The notes under the pieces were generated by a model. It did no database searches, was not told the origin of the DNA, and was given only the letters and a program-made list of their open reading frames with translations. A DNA stretch of 39,555 nt from NCBI GenBank assembly GCA_024401975.1, contig JAKSKB010000007.1, positions 1 through 39,555 on the forward strand, in the 5' to 3' direction. Every line of letters begins with the position of its first letter. Position 1 is the stretch's first letter. Shown here piece by piece: positions 16,797 through 25,686 of the stretch. This DNA is from Bacteroidales bacterium (GTDB lineage Bacteria > Bacteroidota > Bacteroidia > Bacteroidales > UBA932). A program made the position numbers and the translations under genes.

Positions 16797-18092
16797 TTAT
16801 CCTCTTTTGAGTTTTTCGATATACTCGTCTATTTTCCTGAGTTCCGTGGGAATGGGTATGCGCTGGGGACAGGCTTTTGCGCATAATCCGCAGGATATGC
16901 AGTGGTCGGCCTGACTAAGAGTTCCTACCGCCTTGTCGTATGAGGCGAGGAAACGCCGTCTCTGTCTCGCGTAGTCCTTCTGTTCCTTCGTGATCAGGTA
17001 ACTGCCCTCGTTGACGCGGTCGTTGTAGAATTTGAATATTCCCGGTATGTCGATGCCGAATTGGCAGGGCATACAATAATGACAGGACGTGCAGCGTATG
17101 AGGGGGGTCTTGGAAATTTCTTCCGCGATGTGTTCCAGAAGTTCGAATTCTCTCCCGGTCAAGGGCTTGAACCCGCAGAAAGTGTTCAGATTGTCCTGAA
17201 GATGCTCCCTGTAGGTCATTCCGCTCAACACTGTCAGTACGTTGGGGAAACTTCCCGCGAAGCGGAACGCCCAGGACGCCACGCTTTTGTCGGGGTCAGC
17301 CGCCTTGAGTTCGGTGGCCAGCACTGCGGGAATGGAAGCCAGAGCACCTCCGCGCAGAGGCTCCATCACGATGACAGGAATCCCCTTTGCCGTAACGGCT
17401 TCGTAGAGCTGGCAGGCCACGTCCTCGACCTTCCAGTCGAGATAGTTCATCTGAATCTGTATGAAGTCCCAGTGGTACTTGTCGTGGAGAGCCAGCAGTT
17501 CTTCCATACCTGCCGCGTCACCGTGGAAAGAGAAACCCAGATTGCAGATGTGGCCTGCAGACCTTTCCTTGAGCAGGAAATCCATTATGCCGGTGTCTCC
17601 GAAGCGTGTGTCGAAGGATTTTCTGCCGCTGATGGAATGGAGCAGGTAATAGTCGATGTGGTCGGTCTTGAATATTTCGAGAGAACGGCGGTACATCTTC
17701 ACTGAATCGTCATAGGTCCAGTTCGAGAAATTGGACAGTTTCGTGGCAAGTAGCCATTCGCTCCTCGGGTGCCTTGAAAGGGCTTCCGCAGTCGCGCGTT
17801 CGCACTCGCCGCCGAGATACACCGGTGCCGCATCGAAATAATTGACTCCATTGGCAATGGCTTCATCGACAAGACGGTTGACCTCTTCCTGGTCAATGAT
17901 CTGCTTCCCGTCCTTCCCCTCCACTTTCGGCCAGCGCATGCAGCCGTAGCCGAGAAGTCCGACTTCCTTGAAATTACGCCGCATCGCGGAGGCACCGTTA
18001 CCTTGCGCATTGTTTCCGCCAGATGATATTCCCCCCAGACTTGTCGCCGCAGCGACCAGCCCCGTAGTTTTAAGAAAATCCCTTCTATCCAT
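16797..18092 (-). CDS. Tat-exported aldo/keto reductase with C-terminal ferredoxin domain
   Basis: This 431-residue protein starts with a twin-arginine signal (DRRDFLKTTGLVAAA). An aldo/keto reductase barrel occupies about residues 38-300, with the catalytic set visible: Asp and Tyr in NYFDAAPVYLGG, Lys in LLATKLS and His in YYLLHSISG. The C-terminus has iron-sulfur motifs CTSCHYCMPC and CISCGLCAKACP, enough for two clusters. It is likely to reduce or oxidise a carbonyl in the periplasm using electrons from its clusters. The substrate is unknown. It follows the membrane iron-sulfur gene by 11 bp, so that protein is the natural electron donor. It is probably the last gene of the operon starting at 22737. 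Confidence 0.88.
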   Translation of the reverse strand: MDRRDFLKTTGLVAAATSLGGISSGGNNAQGNGASAMRRNFKEVGLLGYGCMRWPKVEGKDGKQIIDQEEVNRLVDEAIANGVNYFDAAPVYLGGECERATAEALSRHPRSEWLLATKLSNFSNWTYDDSVKMYRRSLEIFKTDHIDYYLLHSISGRKSFDTRFGDTGIMDFLLKERSAGHICNLGFSFHGDAAGMEELLALHDKYHWDFIQIQMNYLDWKVEDVACQLYEAVTAKGIPVIVMEPLRGGALASIPAVLATELKAADPDKSVASWAFRFAGSFPNVLTVLSGMTYREHLQDNLNTFCGFKPLTGREFELLEHIAEEISKTPLIRCTSCHYCMPCQFGIDIPGIFKFYNDRVNEGSYLITKEQKDYARQRRRFLASYDKAVGTLSQADHCISCGLCAKACPQRIPIPTELRKIDEYIEKLKRG

Positions 18093-18103
18093 ATCCGTGT
18101 ACC

Positions 18104-19534
18104 TTATCTGATGTGATGAACCTCGATTCCGTCAACCGTGATGGCGCTTACAGGACGTGTCGGGCACAGGAATTCGCAGGCGCCGCAGCCTATGCATATC
18201 TCTTCCATAACCACCGGCCTGCGGATATCTCCTTCCCCTGTTTTCACCATAGAAATAGCCCCGACGGGGCAATGACGCTCACAATTTCCGCAGGAGAACT
18301 CCCCTTTTGCGGCAAGGCACAGGTCGGCGTTGACCCGCGCCGTGCCTGTCTTGATGGAGGATTTTTCTTCGCGGCTTATGGGAAGTATCGCCCCTGAAGG
18401 GCATACGTCCGAGCAGGATGTGCACTCCGGACGGCAGAAACCGCCCTCGAATCCCATCTGCGGCTGGAGGAGGTGCGCCAAGTCTGTTGAGGGACGCAAG
18501 ACGTCATTGGGGCAGGTGCTGACGCATAACTGGCACGAAATGCACCGTGAGTAGAAGTTTCTGACGGACACCGCTCCGGGGGGCACCATCCTCACGGTTC
18601 TGTCCGGAGATCTCTTCGGGGCCATGGAGTCGACCAACAAATCACTCCCACTCTGTTTTATCTTTTGGGCTTTCGCCGTGACGGCCGCTCCGGCCAGCAG
18701 AAGGGTGGCCCCGAGAAAGCGCCTTCTGCCGCCATCGGAAGACTTGTCCCGCTTTCCTCCGGAGATTTCGGAGGAAGAGTAGGAAATTGCTCCCGCGTGG
18801 CAGCTGTCTATGCAGTCAAAGCACCCGACGCAGCGCGAATAATCGACCACGTGATGCTCCGTATCTATGCAAGACGCCTTGCAGGTCCGCCCGCAGAGAC
18901 CGCATCCTGTGCAGGCGTCTTCATCTATCCTTATCTTGAAGAGGGATGCCTTCGAGACATAACCGAGTACGGTTCCAACCGGGCATACCGTATTGCACCA
19001 GACCCTGCCCCACATCCAGGCGCACAAGGTCACCAGAAAGAAAGAGATTCCAGCCACAAGAGCGAGGGCGGGCGCGATGCTCTGTCCGTCCACAAGGCAC
19101 ACGACGCTCCGTACCATTTTTCCGTATGCGCTGTACGGTCCTATCAAGGCGATTAACATCTGGCATCCGGCCACCAGCGAGGCGACAGTCAAGATCAGCA
19201 CGGTTAATCTCATCCATTTCAGTCCCTTACTGAAGACGAAGCCTTTCTTCTTTTTCCCGGACAGTTTTCTGCGCAGGGCGATGACCGCATCCTGAAATAT
19301 TCCCAGAGGGCAGATGACGGAGCAGTATATGCGCCCGAAAACCAGAGTGAGGAGTACGAGGCCGGCAAGAACCGCAAGATTGCCGAGAGTGGCTCCCCCT
19401 ATGACTCTCATCACTGAGGGAATGAACTGAATATATGCCGCCCATCCCCACCAATCCTGGCCTATTCCTATAAAAAGCAATGTGGTGCAGGCAAAAAGCA
19501 GAGACGCAAGTACTATGCGAATATTCCGTAACAT
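18104..19534 (-). CDS. NapH-like membrane iron-sulfur protein fused to a NapG-like ferredoxin domain
   Basis: This is a 476-residue inner-membrane protein. Its N-terminal half has about four to five transmembrane helices and two CxxxCP motifs (CSVICPLG, CNTVCPVG), as in NapH/CcoG-type quinol dehydrogenases. Two 4Fe-4S motifs follow (CTGCGLCGRTC, CVGCFDCIDSC), then a second hydrophobic segment led by RRRFLG at about residue 267. The C-terminal part has four more cluster motifs (CISCQLCVSTCP, CTSCSDVCP, CGNCERHCP, CIGCGACEFLCP). It reads as NapH and NapG joined in one chain, moving electrons from quinol to the periplasm. I chose the ATG at 19534; the upstream start at 19570 overlaps trmN6. The adjacent Tat-exported reductase is the likely acceptor. 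Confidence 0.87.
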   Translation of the reverse strand: MLRNIRIVLASLLFACTTLLFIGIGQDWWGWAAYIQFIPSVMRVIGGATLGNLAVLAGLVLLTLVFGRIYCSVICPLGIFQDAVIALRRKLSGKKKKGFVFSKGLKWMRLTVLILTVASLVAGCQMLIALIGPYSAYGKMVRSVVCLVDGQSIAPALALVAGISFFLVTLCAWMWGRVWCNTVCPVGTVLGYVSKASLFKIRIDEDACTGCGLCGRTCKASCIDTEHHVVDYSRCVGCFDCIDSCHAGAISYSSSEISGGKRDKSSDGGRRRFLGATLLLAGAAVTAKAQKIKQSGSDLLVDSMAPKRSPDRTVRMVPPGAVSVRNFYSRCISCQLCVSTCPNDVLRPSTDLAHLLQPQMGFEGGFCRPECTSCSDVCPSGAILPISREEKSSIKTGTARVNADLCLAAKGEFSCGNCERHCPVGAISMVKTGEGDIRRPVVMEEICIGCGACEFLCPTRPVSAITVDGIEVHHIR

Positions 19535-19547
19535 TACGAATGCATTT

Positions 19548-20270
19548 TTACAAATATAGGTAAAAATCACGGACCAGTCTGCAGTATTCCCCGGTATATT
19601 CCCCGTCTTTCCTTATAACCAGTTCGGAAGAGACCGGGACGGTGCCGGGACCTGATGCGGAGAACGTGGCGATTGTTCTGGAAATCGCTTTTCGTTCCGT
19701 TGTGCGTATATGCAGCGTTTCTGATGCGAAAAGTCCTCTTGACCGTCCTTCACGCAACAGTTGGCGTTCAATGTCCGAGGGCATTATCAAGGCAAGCCTC
19801 CCGCCGGGGGCGAGATGCGTGGAAGCAAAAACGATGATGTCCGCGTATGAAAGGGTCAGGCTGTGGCGGGAGATGCTCACACGTTCATCAGGATTGGTCA
19901 GTGACGAATCGAAATACGGAGGGTTGGAGACTATGAGGTCATAGGCCGTGTCCGTTTGGAATTCCTGTAAAGACAAATGGAGGCTACGGAGAGACTCTTT
20001 CCACGGGGAAGAAGCGAAATTGGCCGCTGCTTCGGACGCAGACGCTCCGTCAATGTCAATGCCTTCGATGACGAAGTCTTCCGCAATCTCCGAGAGTCTC
20101 TGGGCCAGCATAAGAGCGACTGTCCCCGTGCCTGTACCTATGTCCAGAACCTTCCTGTCGGAAGGGAGCACTCCCACGGCGGCTCCCAAAAGGACTCCGT
20201 CGGTATTGATTTTCATCGCGGAAAATTCGTTGCTTACGGTGAAGCGCTTGAACTGGAATTCCGCCGCCAT
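19548..20270 (-). CDS. trmN6: tRNA1(Val) A37 N6-methyltransferase (TrmN6-like)
   Basis: This 240-residue Rossmann-fold methyltransferase has the SAM motif LDIGTGTGTVALMLAQR at about residue 38-54 and the N6-adenine catalytic motif SNPPYF at about 120. It also has the N-terminal FQFKRFTV and KINTDGVLLG typical of the YfiC/TrmN6 family. It is expected to methylate A37 of tRNA-Val. Related NPPY enzymes modify other substrates, so the exact target is not certain. I chose the ATG at 20270, which overlaps the LolD-like stop by one base (TGATG); the longer reading from 20303 runs further into that gene. The next gene follows after 13 bp. Confidence 0.9.
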   Translation of the reverse strand: MAAEFQFKRFTVSNEFSAMKINTDGVLLGAAVGVLPSDRKVLDIGTGTGTVALMLAQRLSEIAEDFVIEGIDIDGASASEAAANFASSPWKESLRSLHLSLQEFQTDTAYDLIVSNPPYFDSSLTNPDERVSISRHSLTLSYADIIVFASTHLAPGGRLALIMPSDIERQLLREGRSRGLFASETLHIRTTERKAISRTIATFSASGPGTVPVSSELVIRKDGEYTGEYCRLVRDFYLYL

Positions 20271-20923
20271 CAGATGAAGACTCCGTCCTTCATATGCAGG
20301 CACCTGTCACACATTCCGGCCAGTTCGGAATCGTGCGTGACTATTATGAAGGTCTGTCCGTATTTGTCCCTTAGCGTGAAGAAAATCCTGTGAAGTTCCG
20401 CTTTCGTCACCGAATCGAGATTGCCCGAAGGTTCATCGGCAAATACGGTCGCCGGATTGTTAACCAGAGCCCTTGCAATGGCAACTCTCTGCTGCTCTCC
20501 TCCTGACAGTTCCGCCGGTTTGTGGGTAAGACGGCCGGCGAGGCCAAGATCCTCCAGAAGAGATTTCGCCGCCGATTTCGCATCCGAAGCGGACCTGCCG
20601 CCTATCAAAGCCGGTATCATCACGTTTTCGAGGGCCGTGAATTCGGGAAGAAGGTGATGTGCTTGAAACACGAAACCTATCCGTCTGTTGCGGAAGCGGG
20701 AGAGTTCTTCTCCGGAAAGGTGCAGTACGTCCACTCCGTCTATGAAAAGTGTGCCGGCATCCGGAGTGGACAAGGTTCCGAGTATCTGGAGGAGAGTGGA
20801 TTTGCCGGCTCCGGAAGCGCCCATTATGGACACCACCTCTCCATTTTCAGCGCTGAAATCTATCCCTTTGAGGACTTTCAACTGGCCGAAGGACTTTTCT
20901 AAAGATGAAGCCTCTATTATCAT
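20270..20923 (-). CDS. lolD: ABC transporter ATPase, LolD-like
   Basis: This 217-residue ATPase has Walker [10 protein letters not shown] at about residue 35, the signature [15 protein letters not shown] at about 139, Walker [13 protein letters not shown] and the switch histidine VTHDSE. The sequence is closest to the LolD/MacB subgroup ([21 protein letters not shown]), whose members detach lipoproteins or power MacB-type export. No LolC/LolE-like permease is adjacent, as is common for Bacteroidota lolD. It overlaps the transketolase stop by 4 bp (ATGA) and the trmN6 start by 1 bp, so it is translated as part of this operon. Confidence 0.88.
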   Translation of the reverse strand: MIIEASSLEKSFGQLKVLKGIDFSAENGEVVSIMGASGAGKSTLLQILGTLSTPDAGTLFIDGVDVLHLSGEELSRFRNRRIGFVFQAHHLLPEFTALENVMIPALIGGRSASDAKSAAKSLLEDLGLAGRLTHKPAELSGGEQQRVAIARALVNNPATVFADEPSGNLDSVTKAELHRIFFTLRDKYGQTFIIVTHDSELAGMCDRCLHMKDGVFI

Positions 20924-21876
20924 TTGCGCCGCGAAATGACTCTATGAACTGCTGCGGTGATGTCCGCCTCATCCATACCGTATGCTTTCAGCAGTTCGGA
21001 AGGAGTGCCCGACTGCCCCCATCTGTCCCCTCCGTTGATGAATTCAACCGGGGTAGGAGCCTTTGTGGCAAGAACACCGGCGATGAGTTCCCCCAGACCT
21101 CCCGCGCAGTTGTGCTCTTCCGCCACCACCACCGCTCCCGTCTTGAGGGCGGACGCGACAACGGCCTTTTCGTCAAGAGGCTTGATGGTCGCGACATTGA
21201 TTATCTCCACGCTTATGCCTTCCTCTTCCAGCTTTTCCGCTGAAAGCAAGGCTTCCCATACGAGGTGTCCGGTAGCGAAAACGGTCACGTCACTTCCTTC
21301 GTTGAGGACATAGGCTTTCCCTATCTCGAAGGGCTCGTCCTGAGGGGTGAAATTGGGCCGTGACGGACGACCGAATCGCAGATATACAGGACCCTCATAC
21401 CGGGCGGCCGCAATCGTGGCGTTCATTGTCTGGTTGTAATCGCACGGGCATATGACGCACATTCCCGGAATCGCGCGCATCAGGGCGATATCCTCCATCG
21501 TCTGGTGGGTAGCCCCGTCTTCGCCCAGGGTGATGCCGGCGTGTGAAGATGCAAGCTTGACGTTGGCGTGGCCATATCCGATTTCCTGTCTCACTTGATC
21601 GTAGACACGTCCCGATATGAATTCGGCGAATGAGCCGCAGAAAGGAATCTTGCCCGAAAGTGACATTCCGGCGGCAACTCCTACCATATTGGCCTCCCCT
21701 ATGCCGCATTGGATGAACCTGTCCGGGAATTCTCCGGCGAAGGCGTCCATCTTGAGGGACCCTTTCAGATCCGCCGTGAGGGCCACCACCCTTTCATCGG
21801 CCCTGGCCGCTTTGAGGAGCCCTGCTCCGAATCCGCTACGGGTATCCTTCTTACCTGTATCCGTATATTTTTTCAT
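20920..21876 (-). CDS. tktB: Transketolase, C-terminal subunit
   Basis: This 318-residue subunit carries the pyrimidine-binding and C-terminal domains of transketolase. The catalytic glutamate lies in [13 protein letters not shown] at about residue 62, with the [15 protein letters not shown] and [15 protein letters not shown] substrate loops. It is expected to pair with the upstream gene product to form the thiamine-diphosphate enzyme of the non-oxidative pentose phosphate pathway. Split transketolase of this type occurs in archaea and various bacteria. The gene follows tktA after 12 bp and overlaps lolD by 4 bp. A related split DXP-synthase-like or dehydrogenase E1 subunit is less likely given the motifs. 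Confidence 0.93.
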   Translation of the reverse strand: MKKYTDTGKKDTRSGFGAGLLKAARADERVVALTADLKGSLKMDAFAGEFPDRFIQCGIGEANMVGVAAGMSLSGKIPFCGSFAEFISGRVYDQVRQEIGYGHANVKLASSHAGITLGEDGATHQTMEDIALMRAIPGMCVICPCDYNQTMNATIAAARYEGPVYLRFGRPSRPNFTPQDEPFEIGKAYVLNEGSDVTVFATGHLVWEALLSAEKLEEEGISVEIINVATIKPLDEKAVVASALKTGAVVVAEEHNCAGGLGELIAGVLATKAPTPVEFINGGDRWGQSGTPSELLKAYGMDEADITAAVHRVISRRK

Positions 21877-21888
21877 ATCGCATTATTT

Positions 21889-22737
21889 TTAAAAATCTCC
21901 CAGAGTCTCCGGAATCTGCTCCAACGCCGCGGCGCACTGTTCCTCCGAGGGGGCTTTGCCGTGCCATTTGTGAGTCCCCGCCATAAAATCGACGCCGTGC
22001 CCCATCTCAGTCCTGAAAAGAATCATCGTCGGCCTGTCACCTCCGACGGCCGCTTCCGCCTTGCCGAAGGCATCGAGAATCTGTTCGAAATCGTTGCCGT
22101 CCGCTACGGTGATGACATTCCATCCGAAAGATTTCCATTTGGCTTCGAGGTCTCCGATGCCCGCCACTTCAGCGGTGGGCCCGTCAATCTGCTGCCCGTT
22201 CCAGTCCGTCATTGCGATGAGGTTGGAAAGCCTGTGGTGGGCACAGAACATTCCGGCCTCCCAAATCTGTCCTTCCTCGCTTTCACCGTCCCCGCAGAGA
22301 ACATAGACCTTCTCATCAGTCCCGTCCATCTTTTTTGCAAGGGCTATACCGGCTGCCGCCGAAAGTCCCTGTCCGAGAGAACCGGAAGGCTGGAATACGC
22401 CCGGCAGACTCTTGCTCACGGAGGGGTGTCCCTGAAGGCGGGAACCGAACTTGCGCAGCGTCCCCAGTTCGCTTGGAGGGAAATATCCGGCTCTCGCCAG
22501 AACGGAATAATACACGGGTGCCATATGCCCTGCGGAAAGAATGAAGGCGTCCTGACCTTTTCCCGTCCGGCTCCACATTCCGGGGTCGTGATTCATTACA
22601 CCGAAAAACAACGCCGTCATTATGTCGGCGCAACCCATCGAGCCGCCCGGATGTCCGGAACCGGCCATAGTCACCATCCTGATGATGTCACGGCGTACCT
22701 GGGCTGAGATAGCCGAGAATTGTTCCACTGTTCTCAT
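21889..22737 (-). CDS. tktA: Transketolase, N-terminal subunit
   Basis: This 282-residue subunit binds the thiamine-diphosphate pyrophosphate. GDGESEEGQIWEA through DWNGQQIDG matches the GDG-N(27-28)-N cofactor motif at about residues 145-180. The N-terminal MAGSGHPGGSMGCADI and LSAGHMAPVYY carry the active-site histidines. I chose the ATG at 22737; an upstream TTG at 22746 would put two more residues inside the promoter box. The -7 box TAAATTTG at 22744-22751 ends just 6 nt before this ATG. It heads an operon with tktB, lolD, trmN6 and the two iron-sulfur proteins, and is divergent from lepA. Confidence 0.93.
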   Translation of the reverse strand: MRTVEQFSAISAQVRRDIIRMVTMAGSGHPGGSMGCADIMTALFFGVMNHDPGMWSRTGKGQDAFILSAGHMAPVYYSVLARAGYFPPSELGTLRKFGSRLQGHPSVSKSLPGVFQPSGSLGQGLSAAAGIALAKKMDGTDEKVYVLCGDGESEEGQIWEAGMFCAHHRLSNLIAMTDWNGQQIDGPTAEVAGIGDLEAKWKSFGWNVITVADGNDFEQILDAFGKAEAAVGGDRPTMILFRTEMGHGVDFMAGTHKWHGKAPSEEQCAAALEQIPETLGDF

Positions 22738-22743
22738 ATCGTG

Positions 22744-22772
22744 CAAATTTAATAAGTTTTAACTTATATTTG
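22744..22772. promoter_or_regulatory. Divergent tktA/lepA promoters with a central palindrome
   Basis: On the minus strand TAAATTTG (22751-22744) serves tktA, with 6 nt to its ATG. On the plus strand TATATTTG (22765-22772) serves lepA, with 19 nt to its ATG at 22792. Between and partly overlapping the boxes is a perfect palindrome, ATAAGTT-TT-AACTTAT (22752-22767), which could be an operator for both directions. Confidence 0.6.
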
Positions 22773-22791
22773 TATCCAAAACGTTTCCGGG

Positions 22792-24579
22792 ATGAGATAT
22801 ATAAGGAATTTCTGCATAATTGCCCATATTGACCACGGCAAAAGCACCCTGGCAGACAGGCTTTTGGAACTGACTCGGACCCTCGGGGAAAGAGATATGG
22901 AGAATCAGGTCCTGGATGATATGGACCTCGAAAAGGAGAAAGGCATCACCATAAAAAGCCACGCCATCCAGATGGAGCACGTTTACAAGGGAGAGAAATA
23001 CAGACTCAATCTGATTGACACTCCCGGGCACGTGGATTTCTCTTATGAGGTATCCAGGTCCATAGCATCCTGCGAAGGGGCTCTGCTGGTGGTGGATGCG
23101 ACGCAGGGTGTCCAGGCGCAGACCATTTCCAATCTTTATCTTGCCATCGACCACAATCTTGAAATCATCCCCGTCCTCAACAAAATAGATATGGAGGCGG
23201 CGCAGATAGACGTGGTGTCCGACCAGATATGCGACCTCATCGGATGCGACCCCGAAGACATATTCAAGGTGTCAGCGCGGACAGGCGAAGGCGTAGCTCC
23301 GCTCCTCGATGCCATAGTGGAAAAGATACCCGCTCCGTCAGGCGACCCGTCAGCTCCGCTCCAGGCTCTCATCTTCGACTCGGTTTTCAATCCCTTCAGG
23401 GGTGTCATAGCCTACTTCAAGGTAAAGAACGGAAGCGTACGGAAGGGGGACAAGGTGAAGTTCTTTAATACCGGTATGGAATACGAAGCCGATGAGACAG
23501 GCGTATTGAAACTCAGTCTCAGCCCGAAAGAGCAAATAGACTGCGGAGACGTGGGCTACATCATTTCGGGAATCAAGAGCGCGACGGAAGTCAAGGTGGG
23601 CGACACTGTCACGCATGTGGAAAATCCGTGTCAGGAGGCCATATCCGGGTTCGAGGAGGTGAAACCTATGGTTTTCGCGGGAATGTATCCAGTTGATGCC
23701 TCCAAATTCGAGGAGTTGCGCACTGTTCTCGAAAAGTTTCAGCTCAATGACGCTTCCTTCATCTACGAACCTGAAAGTTCACTCGCGCTCGGCTCCGGTT
23801 TCCGCTGCGGTTTCCTCGGGCTGCTTCATCTCGAAATAGTGCAGGAAAGGCTTTTCAGGGAATTTGCAATGGACGTGATAACCACGGTCCCCAACGTCTC
23901 CTACAAGGTTTACACCACCCAGGGGGAAGTGCTTGATGTCCACAATCCTTCGGGAATGCCTGCTCCGACTCTTATAGACCATATCGAAGAGCCCTACATA
24001 AGGGCGCAGATAATCTCCAAGTCCGATTTCTTCGGTCCCATAATGAAACTTTGCCTGGACAGGCGCGGCACCCTTACGAGCCAGCATTTCATCACCTCCG
24101 ACAGGGTGGAGCTCAACTACGATATGCCTCTGTCCGAGATAGTTTTCGGATTCTACGACAATCTCAAGACCATATCGAAGGGGTATGCGTCATTCGACTA
24201 CCATATCACGGGCTATCGTCCGGCCAGACTCGTGCGCCTCGACATTCTCCTCAACGGGGAACCGGCAGACGCCCTTTCTACCCTGATACACGAGGACAAC
24301 GCCTATGATTTCGGGAGGAAGATGTGCGTGAAACTGAAAGACCTCATACCACGCCAGCAGTTCGACATCCCCATCCAGGCGGCCATCGGCGCCAAAATCA
24401 TAGCGCGCGAGACGGTCAAGCAGGTCAGAAAGGACGTCACCGCCAAATGTTATGGCGGTGACATTACCAGAAAGAGAAAACTTCTCGAAAAACAGAAGGA
24501 AGGAAAGAAGCGGATGCGTCAGATAGGAACCGTGCAGGTGCCTCAGAGCGCGTTTATGGCAGTCCTGAAATTGGATTGA
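22792..24579 (+). CDS. lepA: Elongation factor 4 (LepA)
   Basis: This 595-residue translational GTPase has its G motifs in order: G1 AHIDHGKST (residues 11-19), switch I with KGITIKS, G3 DTPGH (about 77) and G4 NKID (about 131). Domains II and III, the LepA-specific C-terminal domain and the basic C-terminal tail ([19 protein letters not shown]) follow. Length is standard. It acts on ribosomes, where back-translocation and biogenesis roles have been proposed. It has a single promoter box at 22765-22772 and is monocistronic. It converges on mdh with 29 bp between stops. Confidence 0.98.
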   Translation: MRYIRNFCIIAHIDHGKSTLADRLLELTRTLGERDMENQVLDDMDLEKEKGITIKSHAIQMEHVYKGEKYRLNLIDTPGHVDFSYEVSRSIASCEGALLVVDATQGVQAQTISNLYLAIDHNLEIIPVLNKIDMEAAQIDVVSDQICDLIGCDPEDIFKVSARTGEGVAPLLDAIVEKIPAPSGDPSAPLQALIFDSVFNPFRGVIAYFKVKNGSVRKGDKVKFFNTGMEYEADETGVLKLSLSPKEQIDCGDVGYIISGIKSATEVKVGDTVTHVENPCQEAISGFEEVKPMVFAGMYPVDASKFEELRTVLEKFQLNDASFIYEPESSLALGSGFRCGFLGLLHLEIVQERLFREFAMDVITTVPNVSYKVYTTQGEVLDVHNPSGMPAPTLIDHIEEPYIRAQIISKSDFFGPIMKLCLDRRGTLTSQHFITSDRVELNYDMPLSEIVFGFYDNLKTISKGYASFDYHITGYRPARLVRLDILLNGEPADALSTLIHEDNAYDFGRKMCVKLKDLIPRQQFDIPIQAAIGAKIIARETVKQVRKDVTAKCYGGDITRKRKLLEKQKEGKKRMRQIGTVQVPQSAFMAVLKLD

Positions 24580-24608
24580 CGGCTTCTTTCTTCCCCGGCG
24601 GTCCCGAA

Positions 24609-25601
24609 CTAAAGGCTGTCGTTGACCTTCTTCCAGTCGGCGACAGGAGGTATGATGCCCAGGTCTATGATTTCGTCGCGCATCTTGCAGAGGTGCTCGT
24701 ACGAGGCCTTAAGATCGGCCATTTCCTGCGCTGTCCCGGCGGGCGCGGCGAAATGCACGCCTTTCTCGTCGATGACGGAAGGCATAGCCATCATCACGTT
24801 CTTGAATCCGCACTTTTCACAGTTGACGTAGCATCCGGCAGGCCAGGTGAAAGGCTCGCCTCCCATAGCCGCCTCTATCATCTTGACGGCATTGTATGCC
24901 GGACTCTGGAATGACGAACGTCCGCGGAGTTTGATGATGTTGGAACCTCCCTGTATGGTGTTCTGCTTTATCTCGGCGAACCTTTCAGCGCTGAGATTCA
25001 TTTCGGAAAGAGGTTTCCCGTCAATCTTCACGCCCGATGCGAACACTGCCATCGCTTCGCCGTGACCTCCGTAGGTGTGTGCGCCTGTCACCTTGCACTG
25101 CTGCACTCCGAATTCGGCTGCAAGCGCTTCCTGAAGACGCGTGGAGTCCAGTGCCGCGAGTGTGGTCACCCTTTCAGGAGAAAGTCCCGAATGGAGAAGG
25201 ACGACAAGTCCTGTAAGGTCTGCGGGATTGAAGATGACCACCACGTGCTTCACATCGGGGCAGTATTTCCTTACGTTCTTTCCGAAGTCCTCTGCTATCT
25301 GGCAGTTGCCTTTGAGAAGGTCTTCGCGTGTCATACCTTCCTTGCGTGGCGCTCCACCGGACGAGATGATATATTTCGCGTTCTTGAAAGCTACCGCCGG
25401 GTCCGTGGTCCAGGTGATGTTCGCTCCTTCGAATGCGCAATGATCCATCTCAGCCACGACTCCTCTGAGTCCCGGTTCATATACGTCATAAAGGCAGAGA
25501 TTGGGGGTGAGTTTCAACATCATGGCAGTCTGTGCCATATTCGACCCTATCATTCCGGCCGCGCCGACGATGACGAGTTTTTCGTTTGTCAAGAATTCCA
25601 T
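24609..25601 (-). CDS. mdh: NAD-dependent malate dehydrogenase
   Basis: This 330-residue enzyme of the lactate/malate dehydrogenase family has the NAD-binding loop VIVGAAGMIGSNMAQ at residues 10-24. The substrate arginines are in SSGGAPRKEGMTR and LDSTRLQ, and the catalytic histidine is in TGAHTYGGHGEAM at about 190. The Arg after GGAP (rather than Gln) indicates a dicarboxylic substrate, so malate rather than lactate. It converts malate to oxaloacetate, in Bacteroidales mainly in the reverse direction during fermentation to succinate. It has its own promoter at 25642-25649 (minus) with a leader of about 35 nt, divergent from the phosphopantetheinyl transferase gene. Confidence 0.93.
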   Translation of the reverse strand: MEFLTNEKLVIVGAAGMIGSNMAQTAMMLKLTPNLCLYDVYEPGLRGVVAEMDHCAFEGANITWTTDPAVAFKNAKYIISSGGAPRKEGMTREDLLKGNCQIAEDFGKNVRKYCPDVKHVVVIFNPADLTGLVVLLHSGLSPERVTTLAALDSTRLQEALAAEFGVQQCKVTGAHTYGGHGEAMAVFASGVKIDGKPLSEMNLSAERFAEIKQNTIQGGSNIIKLRGRSSFQSPAYNAVKMIEAAMGGEPFTWPAGCYVNCEKCGFKNVMMAMPSVIDEKGVHFAAPAGTAQEMADLKASYEHLCKMRDEIIDLGIIPPVADWKKVNDSL

Positions 25602-25638
25602 ATGCTGTGCAATAAATTTGGTCTTTCTACCGTGGCGA

Positions 25639-25668
25639 TTGCAAATATACGAAAATTCACTATATTTG
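25639..25668. promoter_or_regulatory. Divergent promoters of mdh and the PPTase gene
   Basis: Plus strand: TTG (25639-25641), a 19-bp spacer and TATATTTG (25661-25668), with the ATG at 25687. Minus strand: TATATTTG (25649-25642), for mdh. The plus-strand -33 element adjoins and slightly precedes the mdh box, so polymerases for the two genes should compete here. Confidence 0.7.
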
Positions 25669-25686
25669 TCGCGTTATAACCCATTT

